A DNA stretch of 64,000 nt from Actinopolyspora halophila DSM 43834. GTDB lineage: Bacteria > Actinomycetota > Actinomycetes > Mycobacteriales > Pseudonocardiaceae. The notes under the pieces were generated by a model, which was not told where the DNA came from, made no database searches, and saw only the letters and a list, made by a program, of their open reading frames with translations. The stretch spans positions 2,645,276 to 2,709,275 of the forward strand of contig NZ_AQUI01000002.1 in NCBI RefSeq assembly GCF_000371785.1, in the 5' to 3' direction. A program made the translations under genes and the position numbers. Positions 44,829-56,671 of this stretch are shown piece after piece. Position 1 is the stretch's first letter, and the number at the start of each line of letters is the position of its first letter.

Positions 44829-45548
44829 TCAGAAACCGTTCTCGACGGGTTCGCTGGACGCGACGTGCAACACACCGGGCAAAGCGGACAGCTCGTCGAG
44901 CAACGCCGTCACATCGCGTCTGCCGCGCAGCCGCAGGACGACCACGGCGGTGCGCTGATTGCGGTCGTCGCTGTCCTCGCGCTCGACCTGCAGATCGAGC
45001 ACGGCCCACCCACTGCTGGTGCACAACGTCAGCACATTGCGCAACACACCGTGCCCGTCCAGATAGCCGATCCGCACGCCCTGCGGCTCACGCATCATCT
45101 TCCGCAGCAGTGTCACCAGGTACTGGTAGCCGACGGCCACGATGAAATGCGCCAGCGTGGTCGCCGACGCCAACACCAGCAGGCCGCTGCCACAGGCCAT
45201 CCCCACGGCGGCCACCATCCACACGGTCGCCGCCGTGGTCAGCCCCCGAACCGCGTCCCGGCGCACGAAAATCAACCCGCCGCCGATGAACCCGATCCCC
45301 GACACGATCTGAGCAGCCACCCTGGACGGCCCCAGCTGCACGTTGGACCACTCCAACGTGTCGAGAAAACCGTACTTCGACACGAGCACCAGCAGGGCGG
45401 TCCCCACACCGACGAGAGTGTGGGTGCGCAAACCGGCGCTTTTGGCCCTGACCTCGCGCTCCAACCCGATCAGGCTGGACAACAGCAGCGCCGTCCCCAG
45501 CTCGACGAGCATCGGCAGTTCGCCGAGGCCGGTGATCGAGGAGGTCAT
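44829..45548 (-). CDS. MgtC/SapB family membrane protein
   Basis: A 239-residue protein with about five N-terminal helices (residues 10-145) bearing the signature LIGLEREVRAKSAGLRTHTLVGVGTALL and GIGFIGGGLIFVRRDAVRGLTTAATVW, plus a C-terminal soluble ACT-like domain (GVLRNVLTLCTSSGWAVLDLQVERED). MgtC proteins help cells grow in low Mg2+ or under host-like stress and modulate the ATP synthase in some pathogens; their transport activity is disputed. The ATG is at 45548. It lies 62 bp downstream of the GT87 gene on the same strand. Confidence 0.9.
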   Translation of the reverse strand: MTSSITGLGELPMLVELGTALLLSSLIGLEREVRAKSAGLRTHTLVGVGTALLVLVSKYGFLDTLEWSNVQLGPSRVAAQIVSGIGFIGGGLIFVRRDAVRGLTTAATVWMVAAVGMACGSGLLVLASATTLAHFIVAVGYQYLVTLLRKMMREPQGVRIGYLDGHGVLRNVLTLCTSSGWAVLDLQVEREDSDDRNQRTAVVVLRLRGRRDVTALLDELSALPGVLHVASSEPVENGF

Positions 45549-45610
45549 CCACCGACGCTACCGCGCACAGGCGGAACGCGCGGGCGGTGACGAAGACCGC
45601 CCGAGCTCGC

Positions 45611-46951
45611 TCAACCGCGACTGGCGACAGCTTCCTCACCGACACCGACCTCCGAACCACGCCCGGCCGAGCGGGACCGACTCGCCTGCCACCCCGTCAG
45701 CAGCAACAGCGCGATCGAGAGAACGACGTAGGCATTGCCTGCGAGCTGCTGCGGCACCCACAGCAGCGCGGGAACGTTCTCGTGCGCGAGCATGGTAAAC
45801 GGTATCCTCCTGGCCGCTACGACGATCACCACCACGAGCGCGAACCGGGCGATGCTGCGAGCAGTCACCGCGGCCCCGAGCAGGATCAGCAGCCCGGGCA
45901 CGAACCATCCCCAGTGGCTCGACCAGGACGTCGGCGACACCAGCAGCGTGAACACCCCGGTCAACGCCATCGCCACCGACGCGTCGACCCGACCGACCGT
46001 GCGTACGAGCACCACGGCCAGCACGAGGCACACAGCCGCCCAGATCCCGTTCTGCACGAGCGGATCGAAACCCCAACGGGCGACCATGCCCATGACCGAC
46101 TGGTTGCTGTCGAGCGTATGACCCGCCACGGAAGAAGCCGGGCCGTAGTGGAACCAGTAATCCATCGAGGACTCGAAATCGATCGCGAAACCGATCAGCG
46201 TGCACACCACCCCGGTGACCACGCTGATCACCGCGGCCCGAAAATCCTTGCGGAACAAGAAGAACAGCAGGAAAGCCGCGGGCATGAGCTTGGTCGCGGC
46301 GGCGATGCCCACCAACATTCCGCGCGGCCAGCGCGGATTCGGCACGAGACAGTCAGCGACGACCAACCCCATCAACACGAGATTGACCTGCCCCTGGGCG
46401 AAACACGAGTAGACGGGCTCCAACCACAAGGTGCCCGGAAGCACCACGGCAGCCACGGCCAACGCACCACGCGGACCCACGCTGGGCCAGCGGTGCCGCA
46501 CGACCAGGTAGAGCGTCGTACCGATGGCCGCCAGGTCCGCGGCCCACATCAAAAACACGCCCACCGTGGTCGGCGGTAAGGCGAACACGGTCAGCGGCAA
46601 CACCCCGAACGGGGGATACACCCAGGGCAGTATCTCGCCGTTCCGCATCGGAGCCCAGTTCTCGACGGTGTTGCCGCCGTTCAACCAGGTGTGCACGGCC
46701 CAGCGATAAACATCGAAATCCCCCCCGACGTGGAAGCCCCCGTTCTCCGCGCGCGCGAGGAAAGGCAGCAGCTCCGACCACACCGAGAAGGCCAAAAGAG
46801 GTATCGAAACGACAACGAGAACACGCCAGTAATGTGTCACCAGCGTGTGCAAGCGTCCCCGCAAATTCAACCGTTCCCACCACCCGCCCCTCGAAGGCGA
46901 GGTTTCGGGAACAACCGGCGGTTCCTTGGAAGTGGGTCTGGAATTGGTCAC
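45611..46951 (-). CDS. GT87 (DUF2029) polyprenyl-phosphomannose transferase
   Basis: A 446-residue multi-pass membrane glycosyltransferase of the GT-C fold, about ten helices. The catalytic aspartate region after the first helix is NGGFHVGGDFDVYRWAVHTWLNGG (about residue 75), as in the actinobacterial mannosyltransferases that use polyprenyl-phosphate-mannose to build phosphatidylinositol mannosides, lipomannan or related glycolipids. GTG start at 46951. It has 45 N-terminal cytoplasmic residues with a basic stretch. The acceptor is not known. It lies between VWA and MgtC genes, all on the minus strand. Confidence 0.85.
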   Translation of the reverse strand: MTNSRPTSKEPPVVPETSPSRGGWWERLNLRGRLHTLVTHYWRVLVVVSIPLLAFSVWSELLPFLARAENGGFHVGGDFDVYRWAVHTWLNGGNTVENWAPMRNGEILPWVYPPFGVLPLTVFALPPTTVGVFLMWAADLAAIGTTLYLVVRHRWPSVGPRGALAVAAVVLPGTLWLEPVYSCFAQGQVNLVLMGLVVADCLVPNPRWPRGMLVGIAAATKLMPAAFLLFFLFRKDFRAAVISVVTGVVCTLIGFAIDFESSMDYWFHYGPASSVAGHTLDSNQSVMGMVARWGFDPLVQNGIWAAVCLVLAVVLVRTVGRVDASVAMALTGVFTLLVSPTSWSSHWGWFVPGLLILLGAAVTARSIARFALVVVIVVAARRIPFTMLAHENVPALLWVPQQLAGNAYVVLSIALLLLTGWQASRSRSAGRGSEVGVGEEAVASRG

Positions 46952-47100
46952 CCAGGCATCAGATCATAGTAGCCCGATCGACAACCGAAGCCGGTCCGAA
47001 CATTCGGGCACAGCGCTTCTCAGTGATCACACACCCCCACCGAAACGACCGCGCGGACAATTGACGAGCCCCGCGCATCGCCCGCCCAACGACCGGAAAA

Positions 47101-48081
47101 TCAGGGCAGCCGTCGCCCCACCAGAAGCGCAGCCCCGGCCGCGACGATGGCCGCGAGAGTCCCGAGCACGAACCACGGCTTGCTGGCATCCGCCCGCTTG
47201 ATCTCGTAGCCGATCTGCTCCTGGAGCGTGTCGTAGACCTGACGCAGTTGTTCCGCGCTGGCGGCCTTGTAGAAGTCCCCTCCGGACAGGTCGGCTATGT
47301 GGCGCATCGCCTCGTCGTCGACCTCCACCCGCTGGCGCTGGCCCTGGATCTCGATGCTGCCGTGCTCGGTGCCGAAGGAAATCGTCGAAATGGGCACTCC
47401 CGCCTCCTTGGCGGCCTTTGCCTGAGTGTAGGCCCCTCTGGGCGCGTCCAACTCCCGCGGAATGGTCTGGCCCCCGTCCGCCATCAACACGATCCGCGCA
47501 GGCGGTTTACCCTGCCCACCACCGACCATCCGCCCGAAGGACTCGATGGCCGAAAGCGAAGCCTTGATCCCGTCACCGGTGGCGGTCGCCTCGGACAGCT
47601 GCAGGCTGTCGATGGCCTGCTTCACGCTCGGACGATCCGTGGTCGGCATGACCATCACCGTGGCCGTCCCGGCGAACGAGATCACCCCCAGGTTGATGCC
47701 GGGAGTGAGCTTGCCCGCGAACTCCTTGGCGGCCTGCTTGGCCGCCCGCAACCTGCTCGGACTGACGTCACGGGCCTTCATCGACAGCGAGACGTCCATC
47801 GTCAACAGCACAGTGGCCCGGTTGCGCGGAATGCGCTGCTCGGAGGTCGGCCCGGCGAGCCCCACGGTCAACAACACCAACGTCACGCCGAGCAGCGCCA
47901 TCGGAACGTGCCTCGGCCAGCCCTGCTTGCGCGGAGCCACCCGTTCGAGCAAGGCGAGATTGCTGAACCGCATCGTGCTGCGCCTGCGCCTGCGCTGCAC
48001 CCACAGGTACCCCGCCACGAGGACGAGCACCACGGCCAGCAGCAGAAACCACCAAGGGGCCTTGAAACCTGTCAAGCTCAT
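47101..48081 (-). CDS. VWA-domain membrane protein (MoxR operon)
   Basis: A 326-residue protein with two N-terminal helices (about residues 8-28 and 55-75), a von Willebrand A domain with a full MIDAS (MDVSLSM, residues about 92-98; TTDRP; MADGGQT) and a C-terminal helix (WFVLGTLAAIVAAGAALLV). ATG at 48081 has GGAGG 6 nt upstream and overlaps the DUF58 gene by 4 bp. MoxR-DUF58-VWA sets act as metal- or substrate-handling chaperone systems at the membrane. The gene order matches Rv1479-Rv1481. Confidence 0.9.
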   Translation of the reverse strand: MSLTGFKAPWWFLLLAVVLVLVAGYLWVQRRRRRSTMRFSNLALLERVAPRKQGWPRHVPMALLGVTLVLLTVGLAGPTSEQRIPRNRATVLLTMDVSLSMKARDVSPSRLRAAKQAAKEFAGKLTPGINLGVISFAGTATVMVMPTTDRPSVKQAIDSLQLSEATATGDGIKASLSAIESFGRMVGGGQGKPPARIVLMADGGQTIPRELDAPRGAYTQAKAAKEAGVPISTISFGTEHGSIEIQGQRQRVEVDDEAMRHIADLSGGDFYKAASAEQLRQVYDTLQEQIGYEIKRADASKPWFVLGTLAAIVAAGAALLVGRRLP

Positions 48082-49034
48082 GCCACTCCTCCGGACCATC
48101 CGCGCTTGCGCGCGACGACGAACCGGACAATGTCGGCGATCCAGTCGGAATCGGTGCGCAGAACCAGGTGAGCACCCCCGAGCCGCCGCAACTCCGCCGC
48201 CACCCGTTCCCGGTGCGCGGAGGCCGCCGCGGCGAACTCACGGCGCAGCACCGGCGTGGTATGCACCTCGCGCTGTTTGCCGGTCTCGGGGTCGCTCAAC
48301 AGGACGTCACCGACCTCGGGAAGTTCCACATCACGCGGGTCGACGACTTCGACGGCCAGCAGCGAGTGCCTGGCCGCCAACCCGCGCATGGCCCGCTGCC
48401 AGTCGACGCGACCGAGGAAGTCCGAGATCACCACGGCCAGCCCACGTCGACGCGGCGGCCTGCGCAACGACTCGACCAACGTGGTGAGATCGCCCTCCAC
48501 CCCCTCCGCGGGGCGCGGAGTCTCGGCGACCCGTCGCAGCAGGGCGCGCGCGTGGTCACCCCCGCCGCGCGCCGGGTGTCTGGTGAACTGCTCCCCGTTG
48601 GAGACCACGGCCCCGAGACGGTTTCCCCCACCGTTCGTCAAATGCGCCACGGCGGCCATCCCCGCTATCGCCAACTCGCGCTTGGTGCACGCCGCGGTGC
48701 CGAAGTCCAGACTCGCGGAAAGGTCCAGAGCCACCCAGGTTTCCAACTCCCGGTCGGCGATCGTCTCCCGGATGTGCGGCTCGGTCGTGCGGGCCGTCAC
48801 GGCCCAGTCCATCCGTCGAACGTCGTCGCCGGGCTGATACGGCCTGGCCTCCCCCGGCTCGGTTCCGGGGCCCGGAACGAGACCGAGGTGATTCCCCTGC
48901 AGCAGCCCGTCCAGCCTGCCACGCACCGTCAGCTCGAGAGAGCGCAACGCGGCACGCATCCGCTCCTGGTCCAGCGCGGGCGGCGCCCAGTCCGGACGCT
49001 CACCGGCAGTCGACACGACGAATCGGCTCCTCAC
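48078..49034 (-). CDS. DUF58 domain protein
   Basis: A 318-residue soluble protein, middle gene of the MoxR operon. The hallmark DUF58 block PYQPGDDVRRMDWAVTAR is at residues 66-83, followed by a vWA-like fold (LETWVALDLSASLDFG, LAVVISDFLGRVDW). It is thought to link the MoxR ATPase to the VWA protein. GTG at 49034 overlaps the moxR stop (GTGA) and its own stop overlaps the VWA start (ATGA), so the three are translationally coupled. It corresponds to Rv1480. Confidence 0.9.
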   Translation of the reverse strand: MRSRFVVSTAGERPDWAPPALDQERMRAALRSLELTVRGRLDGLLQGNHLGLVPGPGTEPGEARPYQPGDDVRRMDWAVTARTTEPHIRETIADRELETWVALDLSASLDFGTAACTKRELAIAGMAAVAHLTNGGGNRLGAVVSNGEQFTRHPARGGGDHARALLRRVAETPRPAEGVEGDLTTLVESLRRPPRRRGLAVVISDFLGRVDWQRAMRGLAARHSLLAVEVVDPRDVELPEVGDVLLSDPETGKQREVHTTPVLRREFAAAASAHRERVAAELRRLGGAHLVLRTDSDWIADIVRFVVARKRGWSGGVA

Positions 49035-50176
49035 TGGTTACTGACGCCGGTGGACGGCTGACCGTAGTTCACGGTGCCCACGGGAGCGCTGCCCTGCTGC
49101 GCGGCACCGTACTGCGGGGCGGGAGACTGCGGCCGAGCCGAGACCTGCGGAAGCGGCACCGTTTGCAACACCCTGTTGACCACGTGATCGACGGGTACCC
49201 CGTCGGCGACCGCGTCGTAGGACAGCACGATCCGATGTCGGAACACGTCCGGAACCACGTCGACCACGTCCTGCGGCAGCACGTAGTCACGGCCCCGCAG
49301 CAACGCCAGAGCGCGGGCCGCTCCGACGACGCCGAGCGTGGCACGGGGGGAGGCTCCGTAGGAGACCCATCCCGCGATGTCGGAGAGGTTGTGCTCGTTG
49401 GGGGAACGGGTGGCCAGCACCAGACGTACGACGTAGTCGACCAGGGCGTGGTGCACGAACACGTTGGAGGCGACCTGTTGCAGCCGGAGCAGTTCCTCCG
49501 GGGTGAGCACGGTCTGCGGCTCCGGCGGGCGCACGCCCATTCGATAGACGATCTCGCGTTCCTCCTCGGCCGTCGGGTATTCGACCAACAGCTTGAACAG
49601 GAAACGGTCGCGCTGGGCTTCCGGAAGCGGGTAGACACCCTCGTTCTCGATCGGGTTCTGGGTCGCCAGCACCTGGAAGGGCCGCGGGGTGGGGTAGCTG
49701 TTGCCCGCCAACGAGACGTGCTGCTCGGCCATGACCTCCAACAGCGCGGACTGCACCTTGGCCGGGGCGCGGTTGATCTCGTCCGCGAGCACGAAGTTGG
49801 CCATCACGGGCCCCAGTTCGACGTCGAACTGCTCGCTGCCCTGACGATAGATACGCGTACCGAGGAGATCGGCCGGGACCAGGTCGGGGGTGAACTGCAA
49901 CCGGGAGAAACTGCCCCCCACCACCGAGGAGAAGGTTTCCACCGCCAGGGTCTTGGCCACACCGGGGATTCCCTCCAGCAGGATGTGCCCGCCGGCCAAC
50001 AGACCGACCAACACACGCTCCACCAACCGGTCCTGCCCGACGATCACGCGCTTGACCTCGAACACGGTGCGTTCGAGAAGCTGCGCGTCCTTGGCGGGTG
50101 TGTTGATGTGATCCGCCGAGTGGGCCGCCCCCGCACCCGCGGCACTGTCGCTACCACCCTGACCCGGATCGGTCAC
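49031..50176 (-). CDS. MoxR-family AAA+ ATPase
   Basis: A 381-residue AAA+ chaperone-like ATPase. Walker A is EGIPGVAKTLAVE (about residue 65), Walker B VLADEINRAPAKVQSALLEVMAE, and sensor 1 LATQNPIENEG. A C-terminal disordered tail rich in Pro, Gln and Gly (from about residue 340) is typical of the actinobacterial moxR1 type. The GTG at 50176 has GGAGG 7 nt before; the upstream open frame is not coding. It heads the moxR-DUF58-VWA operon, like Rv1479. Its promoter must lie in the A+T-rich upstream gap. Confidence 0.92.
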   Translation of the reverse strand: MTDPGQGGSDSAAGAGAAHSADHINTPAKDAQLLERTVFEVKRVIVGQDRLVERVLVGLLAGGHILLEGIPGVAKTLAVETFSSVVGGSFSRLQFTPDLVPADLLGTRIYRQGSEQFDVELGPVMANFVLADEINRAPAKVQSALLEVMAEQHVSLAGNSYPTPRPFQVLATQNPIENEGVYPLPEAQRDRFLFKLLVEYPTAEEEREIVYRMGVRPPEPQTVLTPEELLRLQQVASNVFVHHALVDYVVRLVLATRSPNEHNLSDIAGWVSYGASPRATLGVVGAARALALLRGRDYVLPQDVVDVVPDVFRHRIVLSYDAVADGVPVDHVVNRVLQTVPLPQVSARPQSPAPQYGAAQQGSAPVGTVNYGQPSTGVSNQ

Positions 50177-50629
50177 TGGGAAACCTCCAACCGAATATCG
50201 ACACCCCTGTCGTGCGCGGATCCCACCACGGAGTGATCGCCGCCGCTGCCGATAGTGGCACGTAGCTGTATTGATCACGCTTCGGGGCAGCGTATTTGTT
50301 CATTGAAACTTGTGCTGGGTGTGACTTTGGTGAAGTTTATTTTGGTCAACACTGAAACTTTAGATGCTTACATAAAAGAATAAGGTACCAGCGACAACAC
50401 CCCCACTACGCTCCTGCACCGGAGACCGTGTCGAACACCGACGACAGTGTTCCTGGACTCAGCACGAACAACGGGAGGGAGAAAGCTGTCTCCGCTCCCC
50501 TCGACGGCGGTGCGGCTGCTCAACCGCTGAGCAACCGGCGACACTCCCCTTGTCAGGGGCCGGCCGTACGCTCAACCGGCGCCGACGGAGACCACGAGCG
50601 TGATCCAGCGCGACGGATGGAGACACACG
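50177..50629. other. 453-bp divergent gap with A+T-rich island
   Basis: Between moxR and the UvrA-like gene, positions 50280-50390 are distinctly A+T-rich. They carry repeat copy A, an extra half-site (ATTGAAACT, 50302-50310) and TGTGCTGGG (50311-50319), a string repeated upstream of copy B at 54587-54595. The rest shows no gene. Confidence 0.5.
50340..50363 (+). repeat. 24-bp TTTYG-N8-TGAAACT repeat, copy A
   Basis: TTTTG, 8 nt (GTCAACAC), TGAAACTTTAG. It has the same arm spacing as the other three copies, and lies in the island upstream of the UvrA-like gene. Confidence 0.6.
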
Positions 50630-52996
<2,367 letters not shown>

Positions 52997-53080
52997 GCCC
53001 GGCTCCGCCGTAGCCCCCGAGCCGCGTGTCTCGTCGGCCCCGTACTCCTGAAGCTCTTCTGAAGGGCAGAGCAGAGCGAT

Positions 53081-53482
53081 ATGCACCTTGAGCAGTTGGC
53101 TCTGATCGTCGACGACTACGACGACGCGATCAGGTTCTTCGTCGACGTGCTCGAGTTCGAGCTCGTCGAGGATTCGCCGTCCACGACCGACGACGGCCGC
53201 GAGAAGCGGTGGGTCGTCGTGCGGCCGCCCGACGCCACGACAGCTCTACTGCTTGCACGAGCTGACGGTGAGCGCCAAGAGCGACTTGTGGGCGATCAGT
53301 TCGCGGGCCGGGTTGGCCTGTTCCTGCGCGTCGACGACTTTCGGAGGTCCTACGACAGGATGCGCGCAGCCGGAGTCGAGTTCGTCACCGAGCCACGGCA
53401 GGAACCGTACGGTCAGGTTGCGGTCTTCGTCGACGTCGCAGGCAACCGCTGGGACCTGCTGGGGCCACGACCTTCTCAGTGA
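53081..53482 (+). CDS. VOC-superfamily (glyoxalase-like) protein
   Basis: A 133-residue vicinal-oxygen-chelate protein made of two beta-alpha-beta-beta-beta units. It starts MHLEQLALIVDDYDDAIRFFVDVLEFELVED and ends QVAVFVDVAGNRWDLLGP. The metal ligands of true glyoxalase I are only partly evident. Members bind or modify small electrophiles or antibiotics such as bleomycin or fosfomycin. It lies 84 bp downstream of the UvrA-like gene on the same strand, so it is possibly in the same transcript. Confidence 0.82.
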   Translation: MHLEQLALIVDDYDDAIRFFVDVLEFELVEDSPSTTDDGREKRWVVVRPPDATTALLLARADGERQERLVGDQFAGRVGLFLRVDDFRRSYDRMRAAGVEFVTEPRQEPYGQVAVFVDVAGNRWDLLGPRPSQ

Positions 53483-53519
53483 CCGATCCCGCTGCGAACG
53501 ATCGTCGAAGGCTTACACG

Positions 53520-54482
53520 TCACGAGGGGCCGAACACTCTCCTGACGGGGCCGGTGAGCCAGCGCCAGGACGAGCTGGGCGCGGAGGCGGCGTAGGCGCC
53601 GACCAGCATCAGGGCGCATCCGAACAGTTGCGCCGACGTCGGTTGCTCGCCGAGAACGAGAGCGGCCAGAGCGAGGGCGCCGACCGGGGTGAGCAGGAGA
53701 AGGGCGGCACCGCCCATGCTGCTCAGCTGCGAGCTCGCCAGAGCGACCAGGAGCCAGCCACAGACCTGACTTCCCGCTGCGGTCAGGACCAGCCACCCCA
53801 GCGCCGACCAGCCGGGGGTCACTGCGATGCCCGACCACAGCGCCCCGACGAGCAGCGCGACGATGGCCGCCGAGGCGAGCACGCCGCAGTAGGACTGAAC
53901 CGCTCGCCCGGTCTGCCCGTTGCGGCGCAGCAGGAACAGGAACCCCGAGTAGCACAGTGCGGCGAGGACCGCGTGGATCGTTCCCCATGCCGGGGCGCTG
54001 CCGGGGACGCCGGTCTCGAACACGCCCCCGGTAAGCACGATGCCCGCCACCATGAACGGCACTATTCCCAGGAAGGCGCGCGAGAGAGGTTCGCGGTCGA
54101 TGAGCAGGGCCAGCAGAGGAACGAGGAGGACCTGCGCGTTCACCAGCACCGCGGTCAACCCGGCACCGACCTCGGAGATCGCCCGCGTCCACAGCAGCGC
54201 GTCCCCGGCGAACAGCACCCCGGCCCCGGCTGCGACAGCACCGCCTCGCCACGACAGTCGGCCCTCGTGACGCCGTTCGTTGCAGGCCAGCGGCCACACC
54301 AACGGCAACGCGAGCAGACACCGGAAAAACGTGGCGGTGCCCGGCGACGTCCCGGACAAGGCGACGAACACACCCGAGGTGGCGACGCCGAGCGCGCCCA
54401 GAGCCATCGCCGACCGAGGCCGTGTACGAGCCACGTGCGACACGACTCCCGAACGTCGTTGCAGCTCCGAGGCGCTACTCAC
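53520..54482 (-). CDS. EamA/DMT-family transporter
   Basis: A 320-residue membrane protein with ten helices in two EamA repeats (about residues 28-155 and 165-300). It has the repeat signatures SGVFVALSGTSPGTATFFRCLLALPL and the C-terminal LTPVGALALAALVLGEQPTSAQLFGCALMLVGAYAA. DMT exporters move amino acids, metabolites or drugs; the substrate is not predictable. GTG start at 54482. It converges with the VOC gene, 37 bp away. Confidence 0.88.
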   Translation of the reverse strand: MSSASELQRRSGVVSHVARTRPRSAMALGALGVATSGVFVALSGTSPGTATFFRCLLALPLVWPLACNERRHEGRLSWRGGAVAAGAGVLFAGDALLWTRAISEVGAGLTAVLVNAQVLLVPLLALLIDREPLSRAFLGIVPFMVAGIVLTGGVFETGVPGSAPAWGTIHAVLAALCYSGFLFLLRRNGQTGRAVQSYCGVLASAAIVALLVGALWSGIAVTPGWSALGWLVLTAAGSQVCGWLLVALASSQLSSMGGAALLLLTPVGALALAALVLGEQPTSAQLFGCALMLVGAYAASAPSSSWRWLTGPVRRVFGPS

Positions 54483-54949
54483 ACGCGGACGCTACAACCG
54501 GACAAGCGGGTGAAGCACCTGATTATCTCGGCAGTCGCATCTTCTTCGTGTGGTGAAGATTTCGGTCGTTGGAGAGTTTGTTCTTCTGTGCTGGGGGTGG
54601 TGTCAGTCGTAATCGGGCTTGTTTTTGATTAATACTGAAACTACAGTTATTTGTATATCGAGACCAGCGAACGATGCCCACCCCAACCGACGAAGACGGC
54701 CTCCAGCACCTCGGGGCGTCGTCGGTGTGGGAACCGGATACGCCGCGAGGGGCGCACGGGAGCAGCTACCACGGCCGCGAGTGCGACGCCGCTCGCCGAC
54801 GCGCTTCCGTCACGGGATCACCGGCATCGAGGTACACGACCGGCCTCGGTGAACTCCCGCATCCGCGATGTGGTTGTCGTGTCGTGCCGACGAGCCCCCG
54901 GACCGTCGGTGAGCGGCCGTGCAAGGTGAGGTTCGTGGTTGCGGGCGGA
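54483..54949. other. 467-bp gap with A+T-rich island
   Basis: No gene is seen. 54530-54660 is A+T-rich compared with the flanks and carries repeat copy B and the TGTGCTGGG string (54587-54595) shared with the copy A region. The remaining part to the antiporter stop has only shadow frames. Confidence 0.5.
54623..54646 (+). repeat. 24-bp TTTYG-N8-TGAAACT repeat, copy B
   Basis: TTTTG, 8 nt (ATTAATAC), TGAAACTACAG. The right part ACTGAAACTACAG is identical to copy C over 13 bp. Confidence 0.65.
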
Positions 54950-56446
54950 TCAGCCGGGGACGCCGGTGTCGCCGAACCAGTCGGCGAGTGTGCCGCTGCG
55001 GCTGACGGCACGCAAACGGCGTTCGGTGCTCTCGCGGCGGGCCGAGGTGGTGACGATGAGCAGTTCGTCGCCGGATTCGATCCAGGTGCTCGGCTGGGGG
55101 ACGAAGGCGTGGCCGCCGCGGATGATCAGGGTGATGGCGCTGGGGTCCGGCAGCCGGAGACCGGTGGGGTTGCTGTGATGCAGCCGCGAGTCTTCCGGCA
55201 CGGTCAGGGTCAGCAGTTCGGCGTCGATGATTTCCAGCGGGGCGGCTTCGATCTGGACCTCGCGGGTGGCTTCGCGCGGGATCAGCCGTAGCCGGTGGGC
55301 CAGGGGGCGCAGGCTGGGGCCCTGGATGAGGGTGAAGATCATCACCAGCACGAACACGAGGTCGAGCAGCCGGTCGCTGCCGGGCACCCCGGACACGATG
55401 GGGAAGGTGGCCAGCACGATGGGCACGGCTCCGCGTAGTCCCGCCCAGGACAGAAAGGCGTGTTCCCGCCACGGGAGACGGAAACCGGCCAGGCTGATCA
55501 CGACCGACAGGGGCCGTGCCAGCAACAGGAGCACGAGGCCCACCCCGAGGGCGGGCAGGATCTCGCCGCCGAGTTCGCTGGGGGTGACCAGCAGTCCGAG
55601 CAGCACGAACAGACCGATTTGGGCCAGCCACCCCAGCCCTTCGGCGAAGGAGCGGGTGGCCGCGCGGTGGGACAATCCGGAGTTGGCCAGGGTGACGCTG
55701 GTGAGGTAGGCGGCGAGGAATCCGCTGGCTTGGGCCACCCCGGCCGCGGCGAAAGCGGCGATGCCCAGCCCGACGGTGGCCAGGGGGTACAGCCCCGAGG
55801 CAGGCAGTGCCACGCGCGGCAGCGCCATGGCACCGAGTCTTCCCAGGCCGAGCCCGATGACGGCTCCGACGACGAGTTGGTAGGCCAGGCTGCTCGCGAT
55901 CTGGGCCGGAGCGACATCGAGCGGTGTGGAGCTGAACAACAGCACCAGGATCACGGTCGGGGCATCGTTGAAGCCGGATTCGGCTTCCAACAGCCCGGCC
56001 ACGCGTTTCGGCAGCGGCAGCACCCGCAGGATCGAGAAGACGGCCGCCGCGTCGGTGGAGGACACGATCGCGCCCAGCAGCAGGGACAACTGCCAGGACA
56101 TCCCCAACAGCAGGTACGCCCCCGCCGCTGTGACCACGGTGCTGATGCCGACACCAACGGTGGCCAGAATCCCTGCCGGAGCCAGCAGGCGGCGGATATC
56201 CGCCCAGTCGGTCGTCAGCCCGCCCTCGACGAGGATGACCGCCAGAGCGGCCGTCCCCAGGTTCTGCGCCAACTGGGCATCGTCGAACTCCAGCCCGATG
56301 CCGTCCTCACCGAGCGCGACCCCGACCAGCAGGAACAACAACAGGGCAGGCAGCCCCACCCGCGCGGCGAGACGGGTCGCGACGATGCTGACCAGCAGCA
56401 CACCGGTACCTGCCAGCAGCACCACGTACAGCTGCTGCAGACTCAT
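54950..56446 (-). CDS. CPA1-type cation:proton antiporter with RCK-C domain
   Basis: A 498-residue antiporter with about 12-13 helices, like NhaP2/CvrA potassium/proton antiporters. Conserved parts are LLLFLLVGVALGEDGIG, GAIVSSTDAAAVFSIL, the ion-site region ESGFNDAPTVILVLLF (about residue 155) and WAGLRGAVPIVLATFP. A C-terminal TrkA-C/RCK-like regulatory domain follows (about 400-490; PDPSAITLIIRGGHAFVPQP, GDELLIVTTS). The ATG at 56446 is chosen because the upstream part is not hydrophobic. It would extrude K+ or Na+ for protons, useful in salt or pH stress. Confidence 0.9.
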   Translation of the reverse strand: MSLQQLYVVLLAGTGVLLVSIVATRLAARVGLPALLLFLLVGVALGEDGIGLEFDDAQLAQNLGTAALAVILVEGGLTTDWADIRRLLAPAGILATVGVGISTVVTAAGAYLLLGMSWQLSLLLGAIVSSTDAAAVFSILRVLPLPKRVAGLLEAESGFNDAPTVILVLLFSSTPLDVAPAQIASSLAYQLVVGAVIGLGLGRLGAMALPRVALPASGLYPLATVGLGIAAFAAAGVAQASGFLAAYLTSVTLANSGLSHRAATRSFAEGLGWLAQIGLFVLLGLLVTPSELGGEILPALGVGLVLLLLARPLSVVISLAGFRLPWREHAFLSWAGLRGAVPIVLATFPIVSGVPGSDRLLDLVFVLVMIFTLIQGPSLRPLAHRLRLIPREATREVQIEAAPLEIIDAELLTLTVPEDSRLHHSNPTGLRLPDPSAITLIIRGGHAFVPQPSTWIESGDELLIVTTSARRESTERRLRAVSRSGTLADWFGDTGVPG

Positions 56447-56671
56447 CCGATCCCCGATCCCGTAGCCGGTCACCGGTTCCGGTGGCTGACACCGCGCAAA
56501 CGCGCGCAACGGACTCGCGAACACGTCCGTTCCCAGCGGGCGCCCGTGGCAGGCCCAATGCGCACCGAACCACGGTGACCAATATCGGAAGTGATCATAG
56601 CAAAGCACGTCCGGCGGTGATGTATGCTCCCCGAGGTCGTCGGCGGTTCATCACCGTGACCGGGAGGATGG

